Shown: in pieces, positions 12,957 through 25,106 of the stretch
Position numbering within the stretch: the first letter of the stretch is position 1
How the letters are laid out: each line of letters begins with the position of its first letter
Origin: Brachynemurus nebulosus
Lineage: Eukaryota; Arthropoda; Insecta; Neuroptera; Myrmeleontidae
Assembly: GCA_035578155.1 (NCBI GenBank)
Contig: JAPWDM010000004.1
Span: 36,082,394 to 36,146,393 of the forward strand
Direction of reading: 5' to 3'
Length of the DNA stretch: 64,000 nucleotides
Made by a program: the position numbers and the translations under genes
Notes under the pieces: model-generated
Database searches by the model: none
Told to the model about the DNA's origin: nothing
Seen by the model: the letters and a program-made list of their open reading frames with translations, nothing else

Positions 12957-13427
12957 GATCGGTAATCGGTATATCCACTTACAATCTATCTGGAGGTGCA
13001 TGTTTCAAAGTGGAGTGGGAAATTTTAATATAATAGAGAAAATAATGAATAAGTATGTTGACCTGAACGTATTGAAAGAAAATTTACATGAAAATCTTAA
13101 AAAAATTAATCTGGAGGATCGTTTTTATTTTAACAGAATAACGATACAAACCATTCCGCATACTTTGTAAGACAATGCATCCTATATAATACTTCCAAAA
13201 GATTACAGACACCACCCCAATCGTTTGATTCCAATCCAATTGTGATCCTTTGGCATCGTTTGGGGAAAGAAGTTCGAAGCCATCACATTTCAAATTAACA
13301 AAGTTTAATTAAGGTTTTGAAATTGGAATGGAGTAAAATTTGGTCTGAAGCGACATCAAAACTAGTGAAGTTAATGCGTAATAGACTAAAAGAAGTGATT
13401 AAGGCAATGGAATACGCTACTAAATAC
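12957..13427 (+). pseudogene. Decayed Tc1-type transposase, C-terminal half
   Basis: This is a Tc1-family transposase remnant with stops and frameshifts. Recognisable pieces, in order, are a GGGxMFxSGVGN segment, NKYVD...VLKENLHENLKK, LEDRFYF, and a readable C-terminus with EWSKIW, LVKLMRNRLKEVI and ATKY followed by a stop. These match the Tc1 order: core strand, then the D region, then the SMPRRLxxVIxAKGxxTKY tail. No open frame covers the DDE core. A matching Tc1-type terminal repeat with flanking TA lies downstream at 13688-13727, so the element is a dead DNA transposon copy. Confidence 0.75.
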
Positions 13428-13687
13428 TAAATACTTAAAACATTTTTTTCTTTTTTATTGCTAATAAAGAATGGAAATTGTATCGTCCAAATACTTTTGA
13501 AACGTGTTAATTGTTTACTCTAAAGTGAAAAAATGCTAGTTTTTAAATAGTAACTGAATTGGATTTAGTCTTTTTAATTAATTTGTAAAAAAAAAAAATA
13601 GTTAATAAATCATTTTATGTAAAACATAAGTCAAAATTTTTACTAATTTCACTGTTCACCTGGTTTAACCATTAAAATTTGTTTATT

Positions 13688-13727
13688 ATATGACTGCCCA
13701 AATACTTTTGACTAGCCACTGTATATT
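13688..13727 (-). mobile_element. Right terminal inverted repeat of the Tc1 element
   Basis: Read on the minus strand, it starts at a TA dinucleotide with CAGTGGCTAGTCAAAAGTAT followed by TTGGGCAGTC. This form is typical of Tc1 termini. A weak left counterpart may lie at about 12064. Confidence 0.6.
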
Positions 13728-13862
13728 AGAATAAATTAAAAATATAAACAATTAAAGTAGTAATTTGACAAGCATGGTCACTAATAGGTTAATAAAATTT
13801 ACTAATACCTATGTTATAACATTTTCGAAAAAAAATAATTTTATTGTAAGCTATTTTTTATT

Positions 13863-14165
13863 TTAGCGAATTTGCAGAATGGAAATTCAGCTATTAGGAC
13901 TATTGCCATGGTATAAGTAATTTTTTTTTATGTCCCTATAATCCGAAAATTATATTCACTTTATCAACTGTACCAACTATAAATTATTTTAGATTGATAG
14001 AAATACAGGCTATATTATATGAGGTTCCTCAGATTTCTGCGGACCTAAAAGCGCCAAATATAATCTCCCCAAAACCTTTGAAAATTTTTTACTGTTAGAG
14101 AACTGTTATATGAAGTGCGGCGGAATCCTGATAAAGTAAATGCGCCAAAATTAATTATCCAATCA
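13863..14165 (+). repeat. Short copy of the GCGAATTTC / 120-bp-unit repeat family
   Basis: It begins TTAGCGAATTTGCAGAATGG and continues into one unit of the 120-bp repeat, with AGATTGATAG, GGACCTAAAAGCGCC and TTTTTACTGTTAGAGAAC. This is the same order as in the large copy at 17820-20160. Confidence 0.55.
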
Positions 14166-14214
14166 ATGTTGAATATCTTTTCGTTCGTAAATCCTTAGAA
14201 GATGGCTACGTGAT

Positions 14215-14445
14215 GCATGAGTAGGTGAGTAACATTTTTTTTCAAAAAGTCATTTTTTACAAAATTTTGGAATATTTTATGCTGAAGTATCATATATTAC
14301 AATTTGATTTCAGTACGCCTAATAGTTTTGTAGAAATTCAATAATAAACACATGCTATTGCAGAGGAAGTAGTTATATATAAATAAAAGCTTCTATTGTA
14401 AAATTATAAAAATGTTACATAACACCTTCATCCATTCATGTCGTC
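14215..14445. mobile_element. Fold-back MITE related to 3205-3408
   Basis: The inverted ends ATGAGTAGGTGAGTAACAT and ATGTTACATAACACCTTCAT match the ends of the MITE at 3205. The interior is AT-rich. It lies about 300 bp upstream of the first dehydrogenase gene. Confidence 0.5.
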
Positions 14446-14565
14446 AATTGATCATTTAAAATAATAACCAACATTTAAGTATGTATGTAAATTTCAAGGC
14501 TATTTTTAAATAACATTAAGTAACACTTCAGAAAAAAAATTAAATAAATAAAAATATTAGGATAA

Positions 14566-14595
14566 GCATGACCATTCATTCCTTATCTTCAGTTT
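14566..14595 (+). promoter_or_regulatory. Conserved upstream block of SDR copy 1
   Basis: This 30-bp block contains GCATGAC and CTTATCTT. It lies 157 bp before the ATG and matches a block 161 bp before the ATG of copy 2 (21462-21491). CTTATCTT is the inverse of AGATAAG, a GATA-factor-type site. A TATA-like TTATAAGTTGATACTT follows at 14662. Confidence 0.5.
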
Positions 14596-14722
14596 GTATA
14601 AACTTGTATCTAAATTAAACTGATAAAAATTCGAATATCATTGAAAAATTTTTAAAAATTCTTATAAGTTGATACTTCCTCTTAAAGAGTAACTATTCGC
14701 ATTCTTGGCGCTCTTAGAAAAA

Positions 14723-16910
14723 ATGGATCAATGGAAAGGTAAAGTGGCTGTTGTAACTGGTGCCTGTTCAGGAATTGGGGAAGGAATTACTGAGGCATTA
14801 GTCAGAAATGGCGTAAAGGTTGCATATTTTACATCTAGTTATAAAATTTTTATTTTTATTGAAATAAAGCTTTTATTTTTTGAAGTTTGCCTAATATTTT
14901 TTTTTAATGCGTAGGTTATTGGATTAGACAAAAACATTTCCCCATCAAATGAAATTAAACAACGATTATCGAAGGAGTCTGGTGAATTTCATTCTATTAA
15001 ATGTGACATAACTATCGAAGAGGATATTTTACAAGCGTTCGAATGGATCAAAAAGAATTTCGGAGGTGTCGATATACTTGTCAATAATGCTGGCATTACA
15101 GCAAATGACAGTTACCTTAGCAGTAAGTAAATAGAGTTCTCAAATTATGCATTAGTTTGGTTTATTGGATTGGAGATTCAAAGAGATAATTCCAATGAAT
15201 GTTTTCTATTCTTTTGGCCACGATTTTTATAAAAATAAATTCCTTATTTCTCATAAATATTTTAGCATAATTATTTATTAACTTAGCATAATTTTGTAGT
15301 TTCACGAACATACAAAATAATTATAAATATAACTGAAAATACTGTTACGAACCTGTTTCAATTTTGAGAATAATTAACGGAGAAACGGGTTTATGCTTGT
15401 CTACTCTCAGAATGTTTGCATAAACCGTTGGATAGTACTAATGTGTCCACTTCTAATTACGACTCACGGGAACCACTCCTTATATCCTTCCCTCAAATGG
15501 ACACTTAGACTTAATTTATAACTCAATGTTCAGTGGATACTTTTATTTTATTTTAGATGGTCAAACTGAAAATTGGAGGAAAGTACTTGACACTAACGTA
15601 TTAGGTCTATGCATGGCAACGAGAGAAGCAGTCAAATCAATGAAAGAACGTGATGTGCCTGGCTATATTATTCATATTAATAGTGTCGCTGGCCACCTTA
15701 TTATGAAAGTTGCCCCAGAACAAAATGTTTATACTGCAACAAAATATGCAGTTACAGCTTTAGCTGAAACCTTACGACTGGAATTAGCGGCAGATAAATC
15801 TAACAAAATTAAAGTCACGGTATAAGTATTTTTAACTTTTACTTTGAATTTTGGCAAACAAATACACGAACATTCTACTTATTTGCAGAGTCTAAGCCCT
15901 GGAGTCGTGATTACGAATGTGTTGGGGTCAAGAGAGGCATATCTCGAATTGTGTGAACGACTCAATTTGACACCTATCGAGCCCAAAGACATTGCCAATG
16001 GTGTTCTGTATTTGCTGAGTACTCCACCGACAGTTCATGTAAGTACCGCAATATTATATCCTAATCTGGATAAGGTAAAGTCAAATTTATATATAAAGAA
16101 AATGACTCATTTCAAAAATAAAGTTTTGTCACATATAAAATATATTACAATTTCTACTATCCTTTTTTAATATATTAGATAGTAGATCTTGTGAGAGAGA
16201 TAGTAGATCTTGTAGATATTACGATTTTTTCTAAAAGACAAATTGATGAAAATGAGTCATTTCCAGTTGTCGTTGGTTTCTATATTTATATAGATCTCTT
16301 CATATTTACAATAATCAAAAATATGTGAACTTTTTGCCTTGTCATGTTTTACCAAAAACATATATTGTGGCCACGAGCCGACTCGGTGAGGATTTAAAAA
16401 CTAGTAGTCTTCATAATCTTTGTTAAACATGCTATAACATGCTAAATGTGTTATTTCGAAGAAAAAAATTAACAAATCGAGAAAAAATTGATGAAATTCG
16501 ACGATAACAAATAACAAGGCCAAGAGCATGTTATTTGTTAAATTGAAATCGAGAACTGGTTTAAAACTATAAAATAACTGTCGTAACTGTCAAATATGTA
16601 ATAATTAACAGTGTTGTAAATAGGTCGCTCATGATTTTTATCTATTTCGAAGAATAACGTAAATAACATTTAACAAGTTTAACAAATTTAACAAAGATTA
16701 TGAAGACTACTACTGAAAGTCAACTCCTGATTACTACTGTTTATTTGTTTTTGGTGAAAAGTGACAAGGCAAAACGTTTTTACATTTTTTAATACGCACT
16801 TTTACAAAGTAAGTTGTGATTGTAGATTATTACAGCAATTTTTAATTAAAGTGGAATAACCTTTTCAGGTCACAGAATTAACAATTCGTTCCATGAATGA
16901 AATTTTGTAA
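14723..16910 (+). CDS. Short-chain dehydrogenase/reductase (farnesol dehydrogenase-like), copy 1
   Basis: Five coding exons, 14723-14818, 14915-15122, 15557-15819, 15889-16038 and 16869-16910, give 252 aa. All introns are GT-AG, and paralogues 2 and 3 fix the exon edges. It is a classical cytosolic SDR with a Rossmann fold. Cofactor motif TGACSGIG is at residues 12-19. Asp37 ends strand beta-2 (GLD), which suggests NAD(H) preference by the usual SDR rule. NNAG is at 89-92, Asn115, catalytic Ser144, and YTATK at 160-164 gives Tyr160 and Lys164. The nearest insect families oxidise farnesol and other alcohols or resemble DHRS11; the substrate is not shown by sequence. The ATG at 14723 starts MDQWKGK; an upstream in-frame TTG is not needed. 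A MITE fills much of the last intron. All catalytic residues are intact. Confidence 0.9.
16402..16712. mobile_element. 311-bp MITE in intron 4 of SDR copy 1
   Basis: Perfect 26-bp terminal inverted repeats (16402-16427 and 16687-16712) begin TAGTAGTCTTCATAATC. It is non-coding. The orthologous introns of copies 2 and 3 are only 75-77 nt, so the insertion postdates the duplication or is specific to this copy. Confidence 0.75.
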
Positions 16911-17819
16911 AAGATTTTGACGAAGATGGCCGTAGATTTTAAGTATCCATTTTATTATTATTTTGAACTCTTGAAGTGCACATCCCCGAAAATTTAAATA
17001 ACGCAATAAAGCGAAGTCATAAAAACTATATCTTAGAAAATACTTTTTTTTCAAGTAGTGCAAATGAGCGTTACACCAGTATAATTTGCAGTCAGGGCGT
17101 GACTCCCTCGTCGCTTCGAGGGTTAATTTTTTGTAAACATAAAATAAATAAATAAATAAATAAAGTAATAAAATTTGTTCTAAAAATATTTTTTTTTTGG
17201 TTCCTAAAACCTTAAATCGTTTCACACATAGATATACAAGATACCAATTTCCTAATTCATAACTATTGTGATCGCTGTCGCCAGGGAATGATGTCACAAC
17301 GCTACCCCTACCAAACGATTATGATACATACAACACGTTACCATTTGAACACGTCATTTGTATATATACAAACAAGTGAATGTGTTTGTGCAATACGGTG
17401 TGTGTATGACTGCACACCTTCCACATATATATAGTATATACTGTCATGGCCGACCCATGTGACTAACAACCAACAATTAAAAATAACTTTATTTATTTTA
17501 AGAAAGGTATCCCTTTATTTTGGGAATTTTTTTGTTCAATAGAATTTTTACACTTAAATACGATACACTTCACATTTTTTGCACTAATTTTCATTTCGGT
17601 ACTGTTAGGCCGTCTCCTAAGGCAAGCATATCACAAGAATTTTAACTGTTGTATTGGAATAGATATCATAATTTTCACAAAAGCGTCCCACTCTAAATCA
17701 TCGAGTCAATTTTTATAAGAATTCACCTTCCAAGAAATAAAATATCACTCTGCATAAGGAAAATTTTTTGTTTAGGTATATTAAAGGTAGTTCTTAATAT
17801 ATGTAATTTTGTATTTTTT

Positions 17820-20160
17820 TTAGCGAATTTCGAAAGCTCGAATGCTTATGAAATTTTGTGTGGGAACTAAAATTCGGATTGGTTCGGCTAAGTTCGTCAG
17901 CTAGGCACGTCGGATGCCCAAAAATAGGTTTTCTGGCCATTTTTTATCATTCGATTCTATTATTAGACAGTTCGATTTTTACATCGTTGAAAAGGAAAAA
18001 AATTATGAAGAAAATGTTCTTATAATTTTCTTTGTATATTACGTAGTTTTCGAGAAAACTGTAACTTCTCACTTTTGGGTCACTTTGCTCCCTTTGTCAG
18101 TGTAATAAGTAATTTCTATTTCTGTCTCAATTCATTATAAAAAATAGAAAACTTGCATTTTTTACGATTTTTTACGTAAAACAAGTGATTGCTATTCAAC
18201 ATGCATGGATTAATTGTATTATAATAAACATAGTTCTGTCTCATGTTAATTGCATTATAATTAAAGCCGGTTTTACACGATGCTACGAACGTTTCTTCCA
18301 ACGTTCGATCGAACGTTTGATGCAAGTAAGTTCGACAATTGGTGCTGCGAATGTTCCTGCTACACGGTGAATCGAGTGTTTGATGCAATACATATAATGA
18401 TGTGTTGGTACAAACGTTTATTCAGCAGACGAGAATGTCATCTCTAATGTTACACTGATGTTGTCTCTCTTCATATGAACGAGTCGTGTAACCGTTGAGT
18501 CGAACCAGCGAACATTGTCCTTCAAACGTTGGAAGCATCCCTTTGACTCGGTGCAAGAATACCGACATCGGCTGGAACATGGCCAAATGCGAATGTTTGA
18601 CGCTCGACATTGGACGCTCGTGGGTTTGAACAACGGCCACACGATGCGACAAATCATCAAACGTCTAATGTTGTAAGGTGTTCGTAACATCGTGTAGAAC
18701 CGCCTTAACATAGCTCTGTTTCAAGTTGAAAAATTAAAATTAACCAGATTTTTTAAGCTTATGTAATGAAGATATTTTTTTTTATTGAATTTTAAATGAA
18801 CAAGAAATTGAAATTTATGTCGTCATATAATACACAAATATTATAAAAAAAAATAACATATGTTTCTACGTTTGGAAAAAAATTTTAAATGGATCGATTT
18901 TAAAAATTTTTTCACTAACAATCATTAAAGTTAGAAATTTAAACAATTTTAAATGGATTTAAGGTATTCTATGTGAGATCCGTCAGGGTATTGGGGTGCC
19001 TAAAAACGCCAAAAATTAATTACCGAGTCGATTTTCAAAAATTTTTTCACCGTTAGTAAGTTAAAGTATTTGAATTAATTAAGTAATTAAATGATGTCTG
19101 CAAGAACCTTACGGACTACCATAAGTTATATGAGATCCCTAGGACCCTTTTCTTACTGTTAGAGAGATAAACCTTTTACTAAAATTATTTTAGATGAATA
19201 AAGATTATGTTGTATGAGTTCCGCCAGGGTTTACTGATCCCATAATTGTAAAAAATAAACTAATTGACCAATTTTGAAAATTTTTTCACTGTTAGAGAGC
19301 TAAATTATTTTGGATAGATATAGATTACGCTATGTAAGGTCCGCCCGGGTCCATAGGACCCAAAAGTATCAAAAATAAACTAACCACCGATTTTGAAAAT
19401 TTTTCACTGCTACAGAGGTAAACTATTTAAGATGGATATAGTTTATATATTGTATTAGGTCGGCCAGGGTCCTGGGATCTTAAAAGCGTCAAAAATAAAC
19501 TAGACGACCGATTTTGAAAATGTTTTCACTATTAGACAGCTAAACTATTTTAGATAGATATAGATTACGTTATGTAAGGTCCGTCAGGGTCCGCAGGATC
19601 TAAAAGTGTTAAAAATAAAATAACTAACCGATTTTGAAAATTTTTTCACTGTTAGAGAAGTAAGTTATTTTAGATAGATATGGATTACGTTATGTAAGAT
19701 CCGCCATGGTCCATGGGACCCAAAAGTGTAAAAAATGAAATAAGTGACCGATTTTGAAAATATTTTCACTGTTAGAAAGCAGATATAGATTACGTTATGT
19801 AAGGTCCGAAAGTGTCAATGGAACCGAAAAGTGTCAAAAATAAAATAACTGATCGATTTTGAAAATTTTTTCACTATTACAGAGGTAAACTATTTCAGAT
19901 AGGTACAGGTTGTGTTATCTGAGATGCAAATGCGGCGTAGAATGCTACACGACGGGTTTTGAAAATACTTTTACTGTTAGAAAGGTAAAATATTCTCACT
20001 GCTAGAGAACTAAATTATTTTAGATAGATACAACTATGCTGCACAAAGTCTGTTCGGGTTCTTGGGTCCCAAAAATACCAAAACTAATTACCCAGCCGAT
20101 TTTAAAAATTCTTTTACTCTTAGAAAGCTACTTTAAATGGGTACAGGTCTTACAAGGAAA
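17820..20160 (+). mobile_element. Dispersed element with an internal array of 120-bp units (copy c)
   Basis: The head is TTTAGCGAATTTC. It is followed by a segment of about 350 bp (17880-18180) that recurs inverted at 57960-58320. An array then runs from about 18890 to 20160 with a period close to 120 bp. Each unit contains a GATTTTGAAAATTTTTTCAC core, TTAGAGAGC, AGATAGATATAGATTACG, GTCCGCCAGGGTCC and CAAAAATAAACTAAC in that order. There is no coding content. Non-autonomous Helitrons often carry such internal minisatellites, but no Helitron end was confirmed. A separate MITE is nested at 18262-18708. Confidence 0.65.
18262..18708. mobile_element. Nested non-autonomous DNA transposon with less AT-rich interior
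   Basis: The terminal inverted repeats are AGCCGGTTTTACACGATGC on the left and CATCGTGTAGAACCGCC on the right. TTAA lies at each side, although TIR and duplication overlap by one base. The interior is visibly less AT-rich than the surroundings. Long minus-strand frames here are by-products of that composition. The superfamily is uncertain (piggyBac-like TTAA or a TTA-targeting Harbinger type). Confidence 0.6.
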
Positions 20161-21461
20161 GGTTCCCAGGTGCCCGCCTCCGATTTCAATGCCGCTGAAA
20201 TATGTTATTCTACGTCGAAATCTAAGAGACACGTATTTTGTTCTATCGGCGAAAAAATGGTTTGAAGGGATGAAATCGCCCTTCAAAAATTGAGGTAAAA
20301 ATTTAATTTTTCAAATATCTCGAAAACAGTAAGAAATAGAGCAAAAGTTTAAATTGACGATATTGCTCCTTTTTAAAGAGCTATATCTATTGATATGCAA
20401 TTTGTTCAATTTACATCAACAAGAGTGGTTGGGGGTTAAAATTTGGGGGTTAATTTTGGAAGAAGGGGGTGAAAATTAAAAAATATAAAAATTTTGCTTA
20501 CAGATTTGAAATCTACATCAAAAAATCTAATTGACCTGTTTTTGCTCAATGTCCTAATATTAAGTCTAGGGGTAGTTAACTAGAGAGTAACTATGTCGAA
20601 TAGTCGTACTACTTGGGTAGTTCAAAAAATTCTTCTTCATGGAAAATAGTTTTATGACAATTAGAATAATGTAGAAATGAAATTTTCGATTTCAAAATTC
20701 AGTTTGAGCAACACTGGAGAGGGGGCGAGTCACCCTCTTAAATTACATACTAGTTTACATACACTCATTTTTATTTAATATTAACACACTAACAGTGGGT
20801 AATAATGTCACAATAAGTAAAGTAAAGTAAATAATTCTAAAAATAGCTATAATATCACAATTCCGAAGTCGGGAAGGGGGGTTATCAGCACCAATTTTTT
20901 TTTAATGAGCTCAATATCCAAAATAACTACCCAATTAGCTTTAATGAGCTCAATGTTCAAAAAACTATCCAATTAATTTTAATGAGATCAAAGTTTAATG
21001 AGCATAAAACACCCACGCACAGACCAATTAACTATAATATGACTCAACAAACAGGATCGGCTTATCGCACACACAAATAAACTAAAAATAACTACAGACC
21101 AATTAGTCGCCGGAAGTCTGATAAGCCAAGTACAGTACGACACAAAATTAATCGGCCACCTATTATGGGGGTCTATACTTTTGACGCGGATTGTGCCTCC
21201 GTTCTCTCATGCCGCCGTTCTCTCGCAGCCTATCTACTTAAGCAGAAAATAGATTTTAGGTCGTAGATATTTTATTTGATATATTTTAATTATAGTTGGG
21301 CGGTCTAAATCTAAATATGAAGCCGGTTCTGTTTGTGCAACTGATTCTGTAATACATAGTTGGCCAGTATTAAATACATAAAATATATAGTATCATGTAT
21401 CAGTATCACTTATTGTTAGAAGAATAAATACAAGATAAAAAAATTCAAATATAGTACAAAT
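20161..21461. other. Non-coding stretch upstream of SDR copy 2; no gene supported
   Basis: The sequence is AT-rich, with poorly conserved short repeats of AATGAGCTCAA near 20905-20950. No recognisable domains or termini were seen. Confidence 0.4.
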
Positions 21462-21491
21462 GCATGACAATTTATTTCTTATCTTTAGTTT
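21462..21491 (+). promoter_or_regulatory. Conserved upstream block of SDR copy 2
   Basis: GCATGAC, an ATTTATT segment and CTTATCTT match the block upstream of copy 1 at nearly the same distance from the ATG. A TATA-like TATAAATTGATACTT follows at 21558, parallel to copy 1. Confidence 0.5.
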
Positions 21492-21622
21492 TAGTGCTTG
21501 GAAATAAATGAAACTGATTAAACCTCAAACCGTTATTTATAAATTAGAACTTTCTCATATAAATTGATACTTTGTTTGCCAATAGCAATTACATATTTAC
21601 ATTATTAGTGCTGTTTGACAAA

Positions 21623-23842
21623 ATGGATCAGTGGAAAGGAAAAATTGCTGTAGTGACTGGTGCCTGTTCGGGAATTGGAGAAGGAATAACTGAGGCACTT
21701 GTAAAAAATGGAATAAAGGTAAATATATTTTTTGCACGATCGTGTATTTTCATGCATTTACCGAGGCTGTTGACAATGCTGGTAAGTTACATTTCCCGAA
21801 CGTTTGTTTATATCCATGGAAACCAAAAAATAACAGTGCGGTAAGTGAAATAGATGCGTGGTAAGTAAATAGGAGTGTGGTAAGTTAAATTAGCTCAAAA
21901 ATGATTGTATTTATTTATTTATATTGAAATTAAAAGTACAATTTGAACAATTAGGAAAATAAATCCATTAATAATATGAAAATTTTCACTAGTTTGCACA
22001 TTATTATTATTATTGTTGGCATCAGTCTTCTTATTTTATTGACATTTCAAAAGGTCGTTCAATCATTAAGATTTTCTGTGGCTTTCATAATCTTCCTTTC
22101 ATTTTACGAGAATAAATTTGCAGTCAAAAATAGGATGTTTCATCAATTTCATTATTCTCACTAATAATATAGTCTAACAAACTATTTTCCTCAATTTTTT
22201 TTAATAGAAAATTCAAAAAAAATATTCATGCCAGTGAAATATTGACACTTAATTTTTTATTTACAAATATAGTTGTCAATTGTCACTACAAAGATTCATA
22301 TTAGTTGTTATGAATATTTATAATATTTATTCATGGCATTCTATGTCATAACATAGAAATATAAATTTCATCTATATTATCTGAATTTTATTTTTTATTT
22401 AACACATTTTTAATCTTTAATTATTTTAAATCGATCGTGCAAAAAATATTATACAATACACGATGCGTTAAGTGCATTTACTGATCTCGAAAATTGCAAA
22501 AACTCGACCCTGCGGGTCTCGTTTTCGCAACATTTTCTCGATCAGTAAAAGCAACTTACCGAACTTATATTGTAAAATACTATTTTGCACGATCGTGTAT
22601 TTTCATGCACTTACCAATACTGTTGATAATGCTAGTAAGTTACATTTCCCGAACGTTTGTTTATATCCATGGAAACCAAAAAATAAAAGTGCGGTAAATA
22701 AAATAGGTGCCCGCTATGTAGATAGGAGTGCGGTAAGTGAAATTAACTCAAAAATGATTGTAGTTATTTATTTATACTGGAATTAGAGGTACAATTTGAA
22801 CAATTAGAAAAATTAATCGATTAATATGAGAATTTTCACAAGTTTGCACATTATTATTATTATGTTGCCATTCGTTTTCATATTTTATTGATATTTCAAA
22901 AGGTTGTTCAGTCATTAAGATTTTCTGTGGTTTTCATAATCTTCCTTTCATTTTACGAGAATAAATTTTCAGTCAAAATTAAAATGCTTCATCAATTTCA
23001 TTATTCTCACTAATATTAACAAACTATTTTCCTCAATTTTTTTAATAGAAGATTTAAAAAAAATATTCAAGTCAGTATTGACACTTAATTTTTTATTTAC
23101 AAATATAGTTGTCAATTGTCACTACAAAGATTCGTAGTTGCTATAAAAATTTATAATATCTATTCATGGCATTTTATGTGATAATATAAATAAAAATATA
23201 TATTTTACCTATATTAACCGAAATTTATTTTTTATTTAATATATTTATTCTTTAATATATTTATTCTTTAATTGTTTTAAACTGGTCATGCAAAAAATAT
23301 TATACAATACACTATGCGTTAAGTGCCTTTACTGATCTCAAAAATTGCAAAAACTCGACCTTGGGGGTCTCGTTTTCACAACATTTTCTCAATCAGTAAA
23401 AGCAACTTACCGAACTTATATTTTAAAACACTATTTCTAACATCGAATTTTGACTAGTATCTTTAACATAGACCTTTAACTAACTTTTTATAATGCATTG
23501 GCGATAACATCAAGGTTGTTGGATTAGACAAAAACATTGCCCGATCGGATGAAATAAAACATCGATTATCGAAGGAGTCCGGTGAATTTTATGCGATTAA
23601 ATGTAATATAACTGTTGAAGACGATATTTTAAAAGCATTCGAATGGATAAAAAAGAATTTGAAAGGTGTTGATATACTTGTTAATAATGCAGGCATTGCA
23701 GCGAAAGACAGTTATCTTAGCAGTATGTAAATAATACGTGTATATTTTGTTTATTGTGTTTAGCATATGAATCTGTTCTGCAAAACAGAGAAGGAAATAT
23801 AGTGTCCATTCCAGGTGTTCATATTCCAAACAAAATAAAAAG

Positions 23843-23916
<74 letters not shown>

Positions 23917-24638
23917 ATGAACACCATATTTCCTTCTCTGTTTTGCAGAACAGATTCATATGCTAAACACAATAAACAAAATATAGCATGGTTTAATATT
24001 TACGCTGCATTGAAAATTCATATCGTATTTTAGATGGTTCAACTGAGAAATGGAAGCAAGTAATTGACACAAATGTGTTAGGACTTTGTATTACTACACG
24101 GGAAGCAATTAAGTCAATGAAAGAACGTGATGTCCCTGGCTATATTATCCATATTAACAGTATAGCAGGGCACTATATGACAAAAATTGCCCCGGATCAG
24201 AACATTTATACCGCGACGAAACACGCAGTGACAGCCTTAGCAGAAACCTTACGACTGGAATTGGCAAATAATAAATCGAATAAAATTAAAGTAACGGTAG
24301 GAACTGTTCATTTTCGTTTTAAAGTTTGACAGTCACTTTTAGAAGTTTATAAAAAAAAATTATTTTCATAGAGTCTTAGTCCTGGATCCGTGCTTACTAA
24401 TATGTTGGGATCAAAAGAAGCATATCTTGAGGTGTGTAAAAAATACAATATGACACCAATCGAACCTAAAGATATTGGAAATGGAATTCTCTATTTATTG
24501 AGCACACCACCCACAGTTCATGTAAGTCTGTTTTATGGCTACAGGTTTGTCATTATATAAAACAACATATTAATTAAAATGAAATAACTGCTTTAGGTAA
24601 CAGAGCTAACAATTCGATCCATGAATGAGATGATGTGA
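21623..24638 (+). CDS. Short-chain dehydrogenase/reductase (farnesol dehydrogenase-like), copy 2
   Basis: Five coding exons, 21623-21718, 23515-23722, 24034-24296, 24372-24521 and 24597-24638, give 252 aa. Exon lengths are identical to copies 1 and 3. Motifs are intact: TGACSGIG at 12-19, Asp37 after GL, NNAG at 89-92, Ser144 and YTATK at 160-164. The protein should be a soluble NAD(P)-dependent alcohol/ketone oxidoreductase; the substrate is unknown. Differences from copy 1 include RSDEIKHR after strand 2 and LKGVD in place of FGGVD. Intron 1 is expanded to 1796 nt by a tandem-duplicated repeat, with a weak acceptor CATCAAG. Intron 2 carries a (TA)n-centred palindrome. AATAAA begins just after the stop at 24641, with more such signals downstream. 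The gene appears functional unless intron 1 hinders splicing. Confidence 0.88.
21729..23425 (+). repeat. Tandem duplication of an 850-bp repeat inside intron 1 of SDR copy 2
   Basis: Unit 1 (21729-22581) and unit 2 (22582-about 23425) both start TTTTGCACGATCGTGTATTT. Both end with a hairpin-rich block carrying ACTGATCTC, CTCGACC, GTCTCGTTTTC and GATCAGTAAAAGC. An 18-bp inverted pair (ATATTTTTTGCACGATCG near 21724 and its inverse near 22433) suggests a fold-back element as the source. Confidence 0.75.
23741..23985. repeat. Palindrome with 60-bp arms around a (TA)n core, intron 2 of SDR copy 2
   Basis: The arms at 23741-23800 and 23926-23985 are exact inverse copies as read. They contain TTTAGCATATGAATC and CAAAACAGAGAAGG. 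The centre holds (TA)n at 23845-23913. The structure would fold into a long hairpin in the pre-mRNA, between the exon 2 donor and exon 3 acceptor. Confidence 0.85.
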
Positions 24639-25106
24639 ATAATAAACTTGAGCAAATATTTGAAATTTTTATTTTTAATTTTACTCATTAAATTCTTATC
24701 GTAATAACATATTATGTATAAACAATTTCTAAATAAAATGTGCTATTAAATGTGCTGAATTTTTTTAATAAAATTCATTTTGAAGCCCTCTTTCAATTTT
24801 TTTAGCCTGATAAAATTCCAATATAATTGTGATATGTATAAGAAATTTGCAAGTTCTTTTATACAAATTTTTCATATGTATTATAATTTCTTTTTTTATT
24901 CAAAACTATACATCAAATTTCATTAGTTTAAAAAACGCTAATCGCTCATTTTATTCCGCTGGCGCACCTCTGCTTAATTATAAAATTAGTTAATAAAGAC
25001 TTCCGAAATACACATTGCAGGAGGTTAGAAACGATGTCTTGTTGAACGAACAAAATAATATAAAATAGCTAGGGAGTTGATGGCAATTTAGATATATGAT
25101 AGCATC

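Noticed and set aside
16878..17297. 139-codon minus-strand frame downstream of SDR copy 1
   Set aside because: It overlaps the last coding exon in antisense, is low in complexity and has no domain.
18418..18711. Minus-strand frames of 76-97 codons
   Set aside because: They lie entirely inside a non-autonomous DNA transposon whose base composition favours open frames.
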